Origin: Ktedonobacteraceae bacterium
Lineage (GTDB): Bacteria > Chloroflexota > Ktedonobacteria > Ktedonobacterales > Ktedonobacteraceae
Direction of reading: 5' to 3'
Assembly (NCBI GenBank): GCA_035653615.1
Contig: DASRBN010000003.1
Span: forward strand, 1-64,000
Length of the DNA: 64,000 nt
A program made the position numbers and the translations under genes. Positions 42,491-50,833 of this stretch are shown piece by piece; the stretch's first letter is position 1, and every line of letters starts with the position of its first letter. Under the pieces are notes generated by a model, which saw only the letters and a program-made list of their open reading frames with translations, was not told the origin of the DNA and made no database searches.

Positions 42491-43804
42491 ATGCTTACAA
42501 CCATCATACAAATTATTCTCACCCTGCTCTTCGCATTCCTGGTGCCTATTCTGAGCGCGATGGTCATCAACTACCTGGAGCGCAAGATCATGGCATGGAT
42601 GCAGGACCGCATTGGACTGCTGCACACAGGTCCCCAGGGCAGCATGCAACTGGTTGCCGATGTCGGTAAGATGCTGCTGAAAGAAGACGTAAACGCGGCA
42701 AAGACCGATAAGTATGTCTTCTTACTTGCTCCATCCGTTTTCATTGCTCCTATGATCGCCTCATTCGCCGTGCTGCCTTTCTCGCCGTTCATCGGCCTCC
42801 CTGGGACAGCGCTGGCAACCGGCATCGTATACCTGGTAGCGATGAGTTCACTTGATGTGATCGGCGTTGTAATGGCCGGTTGGGGTTCCAATAACAAGTA
42901 CTCTCTAATTGGCGGACTCCGGTCCGCTGCGCAAATGATCTCCTATGAACTGCCACTGGTGCTGGCGCTGGTGGGAGTAATCATGTTGACGAGCGTGCTG
43001 GCGGGTTCTGCCGGATATCTGGGGAGCGCGAATATCGGCACCATCTCCATCCGGGAGATCATGAATTTTCAGAATGCTTCCGCGTGGCCGGGTCAGGGCA
43101 TACCATTCTTCGATTTCCTCTTCAAGGGGAATACGCCCTGGGCCTGGTTCATCCTGGTGCAGCCTTTGATGTTGCTCATCTATTATATCTGCGGACTGGC
43201 TGAGACGAACCGCTCACCTTTTGATTTGCCGGAGGCAGAATCAGAACTGGTTGCCGGCTATCTCACCGAGTATAGCGGCATTCGCTGGGGACTCTTCTTC
43301 CTGGGCGAATATGGCAATATGACAATTGTCTCGGCGATTACGACTTCGCTGTTCCTGGGCGGCTGGGCCGGTCCGGGCGTTGGCTACCTGACGGCTCCTG
43401 GAATGGCCTTCGGATGGGTCTTGCTAGGGAATATACTGGGATTCATCTACTTCATGCTCAAGGTCTACCTGCTCTGCAGCGTATTCATCTGGGTGCGCGG
43501 CACGCTGCCCCGGTTGCGTTCCGACCAGTTGATGCAATTTGCCTGGCTGATCCTTATCCCGGCAACGTTGGGTAACATCGTGCTCACGGCAATCCTCTAC
43601 CTTGTAGTGAGCAGTCTGGGGCTATCAAATGTGATATTCCTGGTGATAGTGGGCGCAATTAACTGGCTGTTACTCTTTGGTTTCATCCGGCTGGTGGCTC
43701 GTGCGACTGTGAACTCGACGCGGCATGCGCAGGCCCCGGCAATGCACGCAACCGCGTTGCGGCGAGTCGCTGCACAGTTGCCGGAACATGTTGAGACAGC
43801 ATGA
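42491..43804 (+). CDS. nuoH: NADH-quinone oxidoreductase subunit H
   Basis: The 437-residue membrane protein is the NuoH (ND1) subunit of respiratory complex I. Family marks are NYLERKIMAWMQDRIGLLHT, GPQGSMQLVADVGKMLLKED near residues 51-70, and the quinone-site region LAETNRSPFDLPEAESELVA and GYLTEYSGIRWGLFFLGEYG. About eight to nine membrane helices are visible. The length is at the upper end of the family, with a long C-terminal tail after the last helix. AGGAGG lies six bases before the start. No other nuo gene lies in the window, which is unusual. Confidence 0.93.
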   Translation: MLTTIIQIILTLLFAFLVPILSAMVINYLERKIMAWMQDRIGLLHTGPQGSMQLVADVGKMLLKEDVNAAKTDKYVFLLAPSVFIAPMIASFAVLPFSPFIGLPGTALATGIVYLVAMSSLDVIGVVMAGWGSNNKYSLIGGLRSAAQMISYELPLVLALVGVIMLTSVLAGSAGYLGSANIGTISIREIMNFQNASAWPGQGIPFFDFLFKGNTPWAWFILVQPLMLLIYYICGLAETNRSPFDLPEAESELVAGYLTEYSGIRWGLFFLGEYGNMTIVSAITTSLFLGGWAGPGVGYLTAPGMAFGWVLLGNILGFIYFMLKVYLLCSVFIWVRGTLPRLRSDQLMQFAWLILIPATLGNIVLTAILYLVVSSLGLSNVIFLVIVGAINWLLLFGFIRLVARATVNSTRHAQAPAMHATALRRVAAQLPEHVETA

Positions 43805-43810
43805 GGACAA

Positions 43811-44842
43811 CTACTGGTACATCACCATCAATGGTGGAGGGTCCAGCGCCAGCACATCCTGTGGCGTCATCAACGGCTTGTCCAGATTATAGAACAGTTT
43901 GAAGCCGGGGTACTGGATCAACTGATCCTTATCGAAGATCTGGTAATCGTCGATTTTTTCACCGGGAGTTCCGAAGCCGTCGACGCTCGTGACAATCTCT
44001 ACACCCGGCTGGATGCGAATTTTCTGCCAGTCTGGCAGCATCGATTCGCGGAACTGGTGAATGATCAGTATCTTTGTCGGCAGGTGCTGCGTTTCGACGA
44101 GATTGGAGAGCTGGTCAATCACCCAGTTGATCTCAGAGGCGTACATACGGCCAAATTCCACGCCGGGGATATCGCCGGGAGCCATATCGAATTCGGGGTC
44201 GAGCGATAAATCAACTCCAGGCCTCTCAAGATAGGGCCAGACGTTCGTGACTTCCTTCTGAACCGTGCTGTGCCCAATTTGCATATCAAAGAAAAAGAGG
44301 GACTGGTTGGCGTTGGCGAGGTCGATATAGTGTTCGATGGAATCATCAGGCATGCGATAGGTCCAGGAGCCATCGGCCATCGGTACCGGCTGTGCCACAG
44401 GTGATACGTAATCAAGCCCTGTTACGACGGGATGCGTAGGGTCGAGGTCGGCGTAGACCTGCGCCTGCTGCCGCAGCCGCGCAATTAGATCATCATCTGA
44501 ATAGGCGCCGATTGGACCCATAGCCGAAGATAGGGGATTGCCATAATAGAGCACCAAGCGATTGGTGGGCAGCGATACCCGCCACATCCAGCCATTGGGA
44601 CCCTGTGCCTTGCGCTGTAAGGCAAGCTCGGCTTCGGCATTCTGGTCTGCTAGCGCCGGGTCAGTATTAGTTATCGCCGTCGGAGAAGGATCTGGCGTAC
44701 CAGTCTTTATAGCCTGTTTCTGTGGTGATGCCTGTCCAACCCCTGCACAGCTGGAGAGAAATAATAGCCCGGTAATAAGCAGTACTGGCAGCCAGGTCAG
44801 TTGCCCTTTTGCCACCTTAAACGTAGATTGACACCTATTCAT
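43811..44842 (-). CDS. Lipoprotein of unknown function
   Basis: The 343-residue protein has a lipoprotein signal (LPVLLITGLLFLSSCAGVGQ; lipobox LSSC with the lipid-bearing cysteine near residue 32), a Thr/Pro-rich linker, and a globular domain starting about residue 80 with SLPTNRLVLYYGNPLSSAMG, DLDPTHPVVTGLDYVSPVAQ and a YIDLANANQSLFFFDMQIGH segment. The pattern of repeated strand-helix units with acidic ends (FFFDMQIG, VDLSLDPEFDMAP) hints at a barrel fold, but I know no function. The start at 44842 has AAGGGG about ten bases upstream and gives a proper signal; the GTG at 44905 adds an unlikely polar extension. It faces the nuoH gene, with the stops seven bases apart. Confidence 0.7.
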   Translation of the reverse strand: MNRCQSTFKVAKGQLTWLPVLLITGLLFLSSCAGVGQASPQKQAIKTGTPDPSPTAITNTDPALADQNAEAELALQRKAQGPNGWMWRVSLPTNRLVLYYGNPLSSAMGPIGAYSDDDLIARLRQQAQVYADLDPTHPVVTGLDYVSPVAQPVPMADGSWTYRMPDDSIEHYIDLANANQSLFFFDMQIGHSTVQKEVTNVWPYLERPGVDLSLDPEFDMAPGDIPGVEFGRMYASEINWVIDQLSNLVETQHLPTKILIIHQFRESMLPDWQKIRIQPGVEIVTSVDGFGTPGEKIDDYQIFDKDQLIQYPGFKLFYNLDKPLMTPQDVLALDPPPLMVMYQ

Positions 44843-44978
44843 AAATATTTTTACCCCTTGCTTGCTCTTCTCGGGTTTACTCAGTTGTTGTTCATGCTTT
44901 GCCACACCGTAATACTATATCTCATATTATTCTTAAACGGTCAAGATCGACATTTGTCAATACATAAGCCTCGAACAT

Positions 44979-45014
44979 AACGAGGCCCAGGCATTTCGAC
45001 GCCTGGGCCTCGTT
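44979..45014. terminator. Strong hairpin terminator
   Basis: AACGAGGCCCAGGC at 44979-44992 pairs perfectly with GCCTGGGCCTCGTT at 45001-45014, a 14-bp stem with an eight-base loop. It lies 24 bases beyond the htrA stop on the minus strand and upstream of the lipoprotein gene. The stem is very stable; no long T-run follows on the minus strand, so it may slow rather than fully stop polymerase. Confidence 0.75.
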
Positions 45015-45037
45015 GTGTTGAATGAATTCGTCTAGTA

Positions 45038-46483
45038 CTAACTGCCGGGCTGCAGTTCGCCTAATTTGACATTGATGGTTTTTTGCTGGCTGCCGCGATA
45101 GATGTGAACGGCAACGGTATCGCCGGGATTGTGGTTGGCAAGTACGCTGCCGAGCGTGTTGGTATCGGTTATCTGGGTGTTATCGATTCCCACGATCACA
45201 TCGCCAGCCTGCAGGCCTGCCGAGGCCGCGGCTCCGCCGGAAACGACATTGACAATCAACGCACCTGAATTGACGGACAGGTTATCCTGGGCGGCCAGTG
45301 TTGGATCGACGCTTACCACCTCTACACCGAGAGCTGCCCGACCGGTGTGCGTCACATGCCCGGTGGCGATAATCTGCGGCGCGATGAAACTGACGCGGTT
45401 GGATGGAATAGCAAATCCAATGCCGTTGGCAGGAGTGTTAAACTCTGGATCAACCAGTGTAAGCGTTGGGATACCGATCAAGTTTCCCTGCATATCTACC
45501 AGCGCGCCGCCGCTATTGCCCGGATTGATCGGAGCATCGGTTTGAATAGCGTTTGGAATGGTTGAACCGCCCTGCCCTTCGCTTACGGTGCGATTAAGGG
45601 CGCTGATAATACCATTGGTCACGGATTCGGTAATCCCCAGCGGGTTGCCAATCACGAGTACGTCCTGCCCTACCTGCAACTTTGAGGAATCGCCAATGGT
45701 TGCCACCGCCATATTCGCCGGAGGATTGATTTTAATAATCGCCAGGTCATCGGCGGGATCGGTGCCGGTTAGCTGGGCAGTGAGCTTCTTGCCATTGGAG
45801 AGAACGACCTGAATGCTCTGCGCGCTTGAAACGACGTGATTATTGGTGACAATATATCCCCGGCGGTCGATAATCACGCCGGAGCCAATCGCGCCACCAT
45901 TGGGGGTAGTGACATTCACCTGCACGACGGCAGGCTCTACTTTCGCGATCACCGCTTCGCGCACGGCCTCAATATTGTTGCCGGTAAGCGCCGGGACGGT
46001 GGCTGCCGGCGTAGCGCCCGGTTCCAATGTTCCCGTGCTTCCGGTGCCAGGAGCAGCGCTTGTTCTGCCAAATTGCCAGCCAGCAAACAGGCCAATGCCA
46101 AAGATAAGGATCAGCAGAACTACCAGGAGCAGGATAGCCCCGGCGCGTGCCCCACCCGAGCGCCTGGGCCGCGGACTATTGGGCCCCGTCATAGCAGGCC
46201 CCGGCATTTGTCCAGGTTGAGTCGAGTAGTTGTTTGGGGCTTGCCACGTCCCCGAAGGCACCTGGCCGGACGGCTGTTGTGGCTGTGGTGGTCGCGATGT
46301 AGATTCATACCAGGACGGCGATTGCCAGCCTGCTGTCTGATCGGGAGTCCAGCCCTGTCCCTGGCCGGATGAATGCTCGCCCGCTACCTGTCCTTGCTCC
46401 GCATTACCTGGGTTATTTGCCTTGCCCGCATTATCCGAATAGGGTACCGGTTCTTCATGATCTTCATATGGATCGCGCATCAT
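45038..46483 (-). CDS. htrA: HtrA/DegP-type serine protease with PDZ domain
   Basis: The 481-residue protein has a cytoplasmic N-terminal 110 residues rich in P, Q and G, one membrane helix (about 114-135), and an outer trypsin-like domain. The triad is His216 (VTNNHVVSS), Asp246 (PADDLAIIKI) and Ser324 (NPGNSGGALVD). A PDZ domain follows from about residue 385 (AALGVEVVSVDPTLA, GLQAGDVIVGIDN). It is a membrane-bound quality-control protease for damaged exported proteins. Two ATGs start the frame, with GGAGG just upstream. It is divergent from an OmpR-type two-component system; such pairs often control htrA genes. Confidence 0.93.
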   Translation of the reverse strand: MMRDPYEDHEEPVPYSDNAGKANNPGNAEQGQVAGEHSSGQGQGWTPDQTAGWQSPSWYESTSRPPQPQQPSGQVPSGTWQAPNNYSTQPGQMPGPAMTGPNSPRPRRSGGARAGAILLLVVLLILIFGIGLFAGWQFGRTSAAPGTGSTGTLEPGATPAATVPALTGNNIEAVREAVIAKVEPAVVQVNVTTPNGGAIGSGVIIDRRGYIVTNNHVVSSAQSIQVVLSNGKKLTAQLTGTDPADDLAIIKINPPANMAVATIGDSSKLQVGQDVLVIGNPLGITESVTNGIISALNRTVSEGQGGSTIPNAIQTDAPINPGNSGGALVDMQGNLIGIPTLTLVDPEFNTPANGIGFAIPSNRVSFIAPQIIATGHVTHTGRAALGVEVVSVDPTLAAQDNLSVNSGALIVNVVSGGAAASAGLQAGDVIVGIDNTQITDTNTLGSVLANHNPGDTVAVHIYRGSQQKTINVKLGELQPGS

Positions 46484-46640
46484 AATGAACCTCCATAACT
46501 TTCTTAAAAAGTATGATAACGACTGTTTTTAACACGCATTTATTGCATCTGCGTATACTGTATCTCACCTTTTTGAGAATTCTAACAGGAAAATGTAAAA
46601 TCTTTGTAAGGGTACATCTTACTCGTCCATCGCGCAGGTC

Positions 46641-46656
46641 TTACAAAAACTTTACA
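46641..46656 (+). promoter_or_regulatory. Direct TTACA repeats, possible response-regulator operator
   Basis: TTACA at 46641-46645 and again at 46652-46656 are 11 bp apart, one helical turn. OmpR/PhoP-type regulators typically bind such direct repeats. The site lies 17 bases upstream of the -35 box of the adjacent OmpR-type gene and also upstream of htrA. Binding is inferred. Confidence 0.35.
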
Positions 46657-46672
46657 ATTTCTGAGAGCCTTC

Positions 46673-46700
46673 TTGATATTTTAGCTGTATGCTGTAGAAT
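46673..46700 (+). promoter_or_regulatory. Sigma-70-like promoter of the two-component operon
   Basis: TTGATA at 46673-46678 and TAGAAT at 46695-46700 are 16 bp apart. It lies about 160 bases upstream of the response regulator start. Confidence 0.5.
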
Positions 46701-46861
46701 GTGCAGTATGGAGAGTTGGTCACAGGCTCTCCTGCTGCAAGAGCCTTTCCCTTTATCTATCCAATAGAGAGGGAACGCTACAACCGGCAAGGTGGATGAG
46801 CGTGATGGGTGAGCTTCAGAGTCAATGGCCCGGCAGGAATTATCTTTAAACGAATAGATAC

Positions 46862-47608
46862 ATGAAAATACTTATTATCGAAGATGAAGCAAATATCGCC
46901 CAGGTGCTGCGACTGTACCTGGAGCAGGCAAATTATACCGTGCTGGTCGCAAGCGATGGGGTGGCTGGCCTGGAATTGCACGCGCGCGAACATCCTGACC
47001 TTGTTATCCTCGACCTGATGTTGCCCGCGCTCGACGGCATGGAAGTCTGCCGCCGCATACGCGCCTGGGCCAATACCCCTATTCTGATGCTCACGGCGCG
47101 CCAGGGCGAAGAGGATCGCATCGCCGGCCTGGAGCTTGGAGCAGATGATTACCTGGTGAAACCATTCAGCCCTCGCGAGGTAGTGAGCCGCGTTAAGGCC
47201 ATCCTGCGCAGGACGGCCGTCCAGGTGCCCGCTATGAGCGGTGCGAGCGAAAATGGGGCCGCCGCTCCTGATAAAGGCAAGATAGCAGAGTCCGGGGAGC
47301 ACCTGCATTTCGGCGGCCTGCATATCAATGTTCCCGCGCGTCGCGTCGAGGTCAGAGGGCAGGATGTGCCGCTGACGGCCAAGGAATTTGATTTGCTGGT
47401 AACCCTTGCCTCCTCACCGGATCGCGTCTTTACCCGCGAATCATTGCTGGATCAGATCTGGGGCTACACCTATCTGGGCGATGGCCGCACGGTCGATGTG
47501 CATGTCGGCACTTTGCGTAAGAAAATAGAGGGAGCAGCCGGTAGTGAGGCGGCCCATATGATCAAAACGGTCTGGGGGGTGGGCTACAAATTTGTGCCTG
47601 AGGGCTAG
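46862..47608 (+). CDS. OmpR/PhoB-family response regulator
   Basis: The 248-residue protein has an N-terminal receiver with acidic pocket in LIIEDEANI, phosphoacceptor Asp51 in LVILDLMLPALDG, a threonine in PILMLTARQG and lysine in DDYLVKPFSPREVVSRV. A linker of about 35 residues leads to a winged-helix DNA-binding domain with RVEVRGQDVPLTAKEFDLLV, ESLLDQIWGYTY and RTVDVHVGTLRKKIE. The kinase gene starts two bases after its stop, so the pair is an operon. The ribosome site is weak. It may control its own promoter and the divergent htrA gene. Confidence 0.94.
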   Translation: MKILIIEDEANIAQVLRLYLEQANYTVLVASDGVAGLELHAREHPDLVILDLMLPALDGMEVCRRIRAWANTPILMLTARQGEEDRIAGLELGADDYLVKPFSPREVVSRVKAILRRTAVQVPAMSGASENGAAAPDKGKIAESGEHLHFGGLHINVPARRVEVRGQDVPLTAKEFDLLVTLASSPDRVFTRESLLDQIWGYTYLGDGRTVDVHVGTLRKKIEGAAGSEAAHMIKTVWGVGYKFVPEG

Positions 47609-47610
47609 CC

Positions 47611-49188
47611 ATGCTGGAACGCTTCTCTTTCCCCTCGCTGGGTCTACGTACAAAACTCGCGCTAAGTTATCTCGCCGTCGCCCTTAGCGCTATCCTTGTC
47701 CTCGTAATTGTGGTTTCAATTGCCGTCCAGAACTACTTTTATACAGCGCAGCGCGATCAACTACGCTCAAGCGCCGAATCTTACGCGCAGCAAATCGGCC
47801 AGCTTTACCAGCGTGATGGAAGCAACTGGAGCAATGTGCCACCAATCGATCTCTACGGCCCTGACCTCTTTATCGTCATCGATCAAAGCGGTAATGCTCA
47901 CAGCGGGCGTTCATTTCACGAAGTAGCCCAGGAAGATTTTCCTGCTATCAATCAGGCGTTGGAGCAGGCGCTGCAGGGCCATGAAATGGAAGGCAGCCTG
48001 CAAGGTTCTGCCGGTGATAGCAATGCTTTTTCAGGCCCATACATCAGCGTACCAATTTATGATAATGGGCAAACCAATGGCCACATTGTTGGCGCTTTAC
48101 TACTCGCCGAGCCAAATCAATATCCCAGGGGCTTTTCGCCGTATGAGTTTCTGGCGAATGTCGACCAGATCATCCTGATCGCGGGCGCGGTGATTGCCGT
48201 GGGCGCGGTAATCTTTAGCCTGCTGCTGGCACGCCGCCTGGCTTCGCCGCTCGTATCGCTCACAGCTGCCGCCGAGCAGATGAAAAACGGCGACTATTCA
48301 CAACGAGTAGAGCCGCCAAAATCCCAGGATGAAATAGGGGCGCTGGCATCGTCTTTTAACGCGATGGCGGCCAGGATCGAGGCCGATGTCAACGAATTGC
48401 GCCGCCAGGAGCAGGTGCGCCGCGATCTCGTCGCCAATATCGCCCACGATCTCATCACTCCCCTGACGGCCATCCAGGGCTTCAGCGAAGCATTGGCCGA
48501 CGATGTGATTGCCGATCCCAAATCGCGGCAGGAGACGGCGCAGCTGATTGGCCGCGAGGTGCAGCGCCTGCGCCGCATGGTAAGAGATATGCAGCAAATG
48601 TCATCGCTCGAAACGGGCCGTGTCTCGCTGGATATCGCGCCACTGAACCTGCAATCGCTGGTCGATGAAACACTGGCCGTTATCGGTCCCGAGTGCGAGC
48701 AGGCAGGCATCGCGGTCTATAACGAGATTGCTCCGACAACTCCACCGGTGCTCGCGGACAGCGACCGCATCACGCAGGTGCTGCTCAACCTGCTGGACAA
48801 CGCGCGCCGCCACACTCCATCCGGCGGCAAGATCATCATCGGCGCCAGCATCGACGCATCGGAGCCGTCCCGGCAGCAGGGAACGCCCGCGGGCCATTCG
48901 CGATGGCTCACCATATGGGTGAGCGACACAGGAGTCGGCATCGGTCCCGTAGACCTGCCCTACATCTTTGACCGTTTCTTCCGCATCGACCGTTCGCGCA
49001 CCGGCTCAAGCGGCGGTGGAAGTGGCCTCGGCCTCTCCATCGTCAAGGCGATCATCACCGCGCACGGGGGAACAATCTGGGCCGAAAGCACGCCCGGCAT
49101 GGGCACTCGTATCTCGTTTACGCTGCCCATCGCCATCAAACAGCCGCAGAATCAGGAGCAGAACGCTGCCGTTGATCTAAAGCCGTGA
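47611..49188 (+). CDS. Membrane sensor histidine kinase
   Basis: The 525-residue kinase has two membrane helices (about 14-37 and 188-210) around an outer domain of about 145 residues, then a HAMP linker, the dimerisation domain with VANIAHDLITPLTAIQGFSE (His279), and a HATPase domain with QVLLNLLDNARRHTP (N box), VSDTGVGIGPVDLPYIFDRF (G1 and F boxes) and GSGLGLSIVKAIITAHGG (G2). All catalytic motifs are present. The input signal is unknown; htrA control suggests envelope stress. Its TGA lies inside the large palindrome at 49184-49246. Confidence 0.94.
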   Translation: MLERFSFPSLGLRTKLALSYLAVALSAILVLVIVVSIAVQNYFYTAQRDQLRSSAESYAQQIGQLYQRDGSNWSNVPPIDLYGPDLFIVIDQSGNAHSGRSFHEVAQEDFPAINQALEQALQGHEMEGSLQGSAGDSNAFSGPYISVPIYDNGQTNGHIVGALLLAEPNQYPRGFSPYEFLANVDQIILIAGAVIAVGAVIFSLLLARRLASPLVSLTAAAEQMKNGDYSQRVEPPKSQDEIGALASSFNAMAARIEADVNELRRQEQVRRDLVANIAHDLITPLTAIQGFSEALADDVIADPKSRQETAQLIGREVQRLRRMVRDMQQMSSLETGRVSLDIAPLNLQSLVDETLAVIGPECEQAGIAVYNEIAPTTPPVLADSDRITQVLLNLLDNARRHTPSGGKIIIGASIDASEPSRQQGTPAGHSRWLTIWVSDTGVGIGPVDLPYIFDRFFRIDRSRTGSSGGGSGLGLSIVKAIITAHGGTIWAESTPGMGTRISFTLPIAIKQPQNQEQNAAVDLKP

Positions 49189-49246
49189 GGCAGAGATGTG
49201 GAGGCGAAAAATCGCCGATTTTTCGCCTCCACATCTCTGCCTCACG
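49184..49246. terminator. Perfect 63-nt palindrome containing both convergent stop codons
   Basis: Bases 49184-49214 are the exact reverse complement of 49216-49246, with one central base. The kinase stop (TGA, 49186-49188) and the methyltransferase stop (TGA on the minus strand, 49242-49244) sit at mirror positions within the arms. The stem contains GAGGCGAAAAATCG and would be extremely stable in RNA from either strand. It should work as a two-way terminator. Confidence 0.85.
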
Positions 49247-50129
49247 ATCTTACGCCTACCAGCGTCCTCAGAAAACACATACCGCAGAACGATTCGTCGC
49301 GAATCTCCTTTTGCGCCTCCGCGAAAACTGCCTCGAACTCCTCTGCTGTTGTCACTTTTGCTTGTAACAGGAAAGGCAGTACCTGGTTGCCAGAGACGAA
49401 TGCCTGGCGCGCAAACACCTCGTGACCCGTTGTGCCGACCGATACTTCGAGCGCGTAGGCTCTGTCCTGCGCGATGCGAAACCCGGCATCGCGCAGCCAG
49501 CGGCCCATGCGCGGTGTAATGCCCAGCGAGTAGCCAGGCACGAACGCTCGTCCCGTCGCCTGCAACGCTTGCAACACCAATATGGACAGGCGCTGGCACG
49601 CGGGACTGGTAGTGATAGGCAATTCCGCTTCAGTCCACACGAAAAAGCCTCCTGGCCGGCATAGGTGAGCCAGAGAATGAATCAACGACGGAAACGCTTG
49701 CACCGTCACATCACCCAGCAAGAAACGCATGTGAATGAGATCAAAGGAACCGGGCGCAAACATTTCACCGCGGAGATGATGCATATCCTGCACCATATAG
49801 CTGATATTCGATATATGTCCAAAAACATACCGCCGGGCCTGGTCGATGAAGTAGGAACTTTTATCGATCCCGACAACCCGCATATCGGGATGCCGCCACG
49901 CCATCTCGTAGGCCCACGCGCCAACGCCGCAGCCCACGTCGAGAACCTGGCGAACGCGAGAGAGATCAAGCCCGGATGGCAAAACGTCACCCATCAATTC
50001 GGTCAAACGCCGGTGTTGCAGCATCAAACGCGCCACCTCGGCCTCGTTCTCCATGAAAAAAGGCACGGAGCTATTTGCGAGCCGCTTTTGATTCTCCTCA
50101 GGAGGAGGAGTAGAAGCATTTGTGTTCAT
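49242..50129 (-). CDS. SAM-dependent methyltransferase
   Basis: The 295-residue protein has a class I methyltransferase domain: VRQVLDVGCGVGAWAYEMAW (motif I), MRVVGIDKSSYFIDQAR, FDLIHMRFLLGDVTVQAF, and HLCRPGGFFVWTEAEL (motif III). The N-terminal 40 residues are polar. The last 100 residues (RMGRWLRDAGFRIAQDRAYA onward) cap the active site. The methyl acceptor is unknown. The ATG at 50129 is chosen over a TTG five codons earlier; the ribosome site is poor in both cases. It converges on the kinase gene. Confidence 0.83.
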   Translation of the reverse strand: MNTNASTPPPEENQKRLANSSVPFFMENEAEVARLMLQHRRLTELMGDVLPSGLDLSRVRQVLDVGCGVGAWAYEMAWRHPDMRVVGIDKSSYFIDQARRYVFGHISNISYMVQDMHHLRGEMFAPGSFDLIHMRFLLGDVTVQAFPSLIHSLAHLCRPGGFFVWTEAELPITTSPACQRLSILVLQALQATGRAFVPGYSLGITPRMGRWLRDAGFRIAQDRAYALEVSVGTTGHEVFARQAFVSGNQVLPFLLQAKVTTAEEFEAVFAEAQKEIRDESFCGMCFLRTLVGVRS

Positions 50130-50245
50130 AACAACTATTCCCAAAAAGTATTGTTTTTCTGCCAGGGAATCGGCAGATTATGTTCATGAAGAGATTATAA
50201 CAAATTGCCTATGTCTTTTTCAATAACTTCCGAATTACAATTGTA

Positions 50246-50275
50246 TCTTTACATAAAATGACTTACGTCTTTACA
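50246..50275 (+). promoter_or_regulatory. Two TCTTTACA boxes before the HTH gene
   Basis: TCTTTACA occurs at 50246-50253 and 50268-50275, start to start 22 bp, two helical turns. The second copy ends two bases before the ATG of the HTH gene. This fits an operator for a dimeric regulator, possibly the HTH protein itself. No ribosome site is visible in this space. Confidence 0.35.
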
Positions 50276-50277
50276 GT

Positions 50278-50826
50278 ATGTCCATGAAAGAAGATAGAGA
50301 GAATATTAATAGACGAGACTTCGTGACGACGAACGAGGCTGCCGAAATGCTCGGCCTTTCCTACTATACCGTCTACGAATATATTCGTGAGAAACGGCTA
50401 GTCGCGGAGATTGTCGGTGGCATCTACATGATCCCCAAAAAGGCGGTTGAGGAATTTCGTCCCAGGCCGACCGGTCGTACCCGCACGAAGCCACCCGCCT
50501 GGCGTTCTTATCGGGCCGGAGCCAAAGTGCGTGCTATGGATATTCAGGTGCGCGCCCACGAGGGCCAGCAGCAGCGCTTGATAGAGAAACTGAAGGCCAT
50601 GCAGGAAAACCAGCAATACCTCTTTCCCGGCACCATGCAGCGCTACATCTTCGCGGACGACGCCGATCCCCTCAATGTGACCATCACGCTGATCTGGAAA
50701 GATACCGAAATGCCCGACGAGTCCGTAGTCCAGGATGAACTGAAAGGCTTCAGACAGGAATTAGCGGACGTGCTGGATTGGGAGACGGCGCAGTATCGGA
50801 CGAAGCAGGCGATTATTCATACATGA
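50278..50826 (+). CDS. Excisionase/MerR-type HTH protein with C-terminal barrel-like domain
   Basis: The 182-residue protein begins with a helix-turn-helix of the excisionase/HTH_17 type: FVTTNEAAEMLGLSYYTVYE, then YIREKRLVAEIVGGIYMIPK and KAVEEFRP. A basic linker (PTGRTRTKPPAWRSYRAGAK) leads to a C-terminal domain of about 90 residues with PGTMQRYIFADDADPLNVTI and TLIWKDTEMPDESVVQDELK, which looks like a dimeric alpha/beta-barrel. It may be a transcription regulator that senses a small ligand. No ribosome site precedes either ATG (50278 or 50284), so the message may be leaderless. Confidence 0.72.
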   Translation: MSMKEDRENINRRDFVTTNEAAEMLGLSYYTVYEYIREKRLVAEIVGGIYMIPKKAVEEFRPRPTGRTRTKPPAWRSYRAGAKVRAMDIQVRAHEGQQQRLIEKLKAMQENQQYLFPGTMQRYIFADDADPLNVTITLIWKDTEMPDESVVQDELKGFRQELADVLDWETAQYRTKQAIIHT

Positions 50827-50833
50827 ACTACTT

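Larger units (their letters stand above)
46484..46861. other. Divergent promoter region of htrA and the two-component system
   Basis: This 378-bp region is AT-rich. It holds two TTACA boxes 11 bp apart (46641-46645 and 46652-46656), an inverted TGTAA at about 46605-46609, and the promoter pair at 46673-46700 pointing to the response regulator gene. A short frame on the plus strand (46513-46767) is not supported as a gene. Confidence 0.5.
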
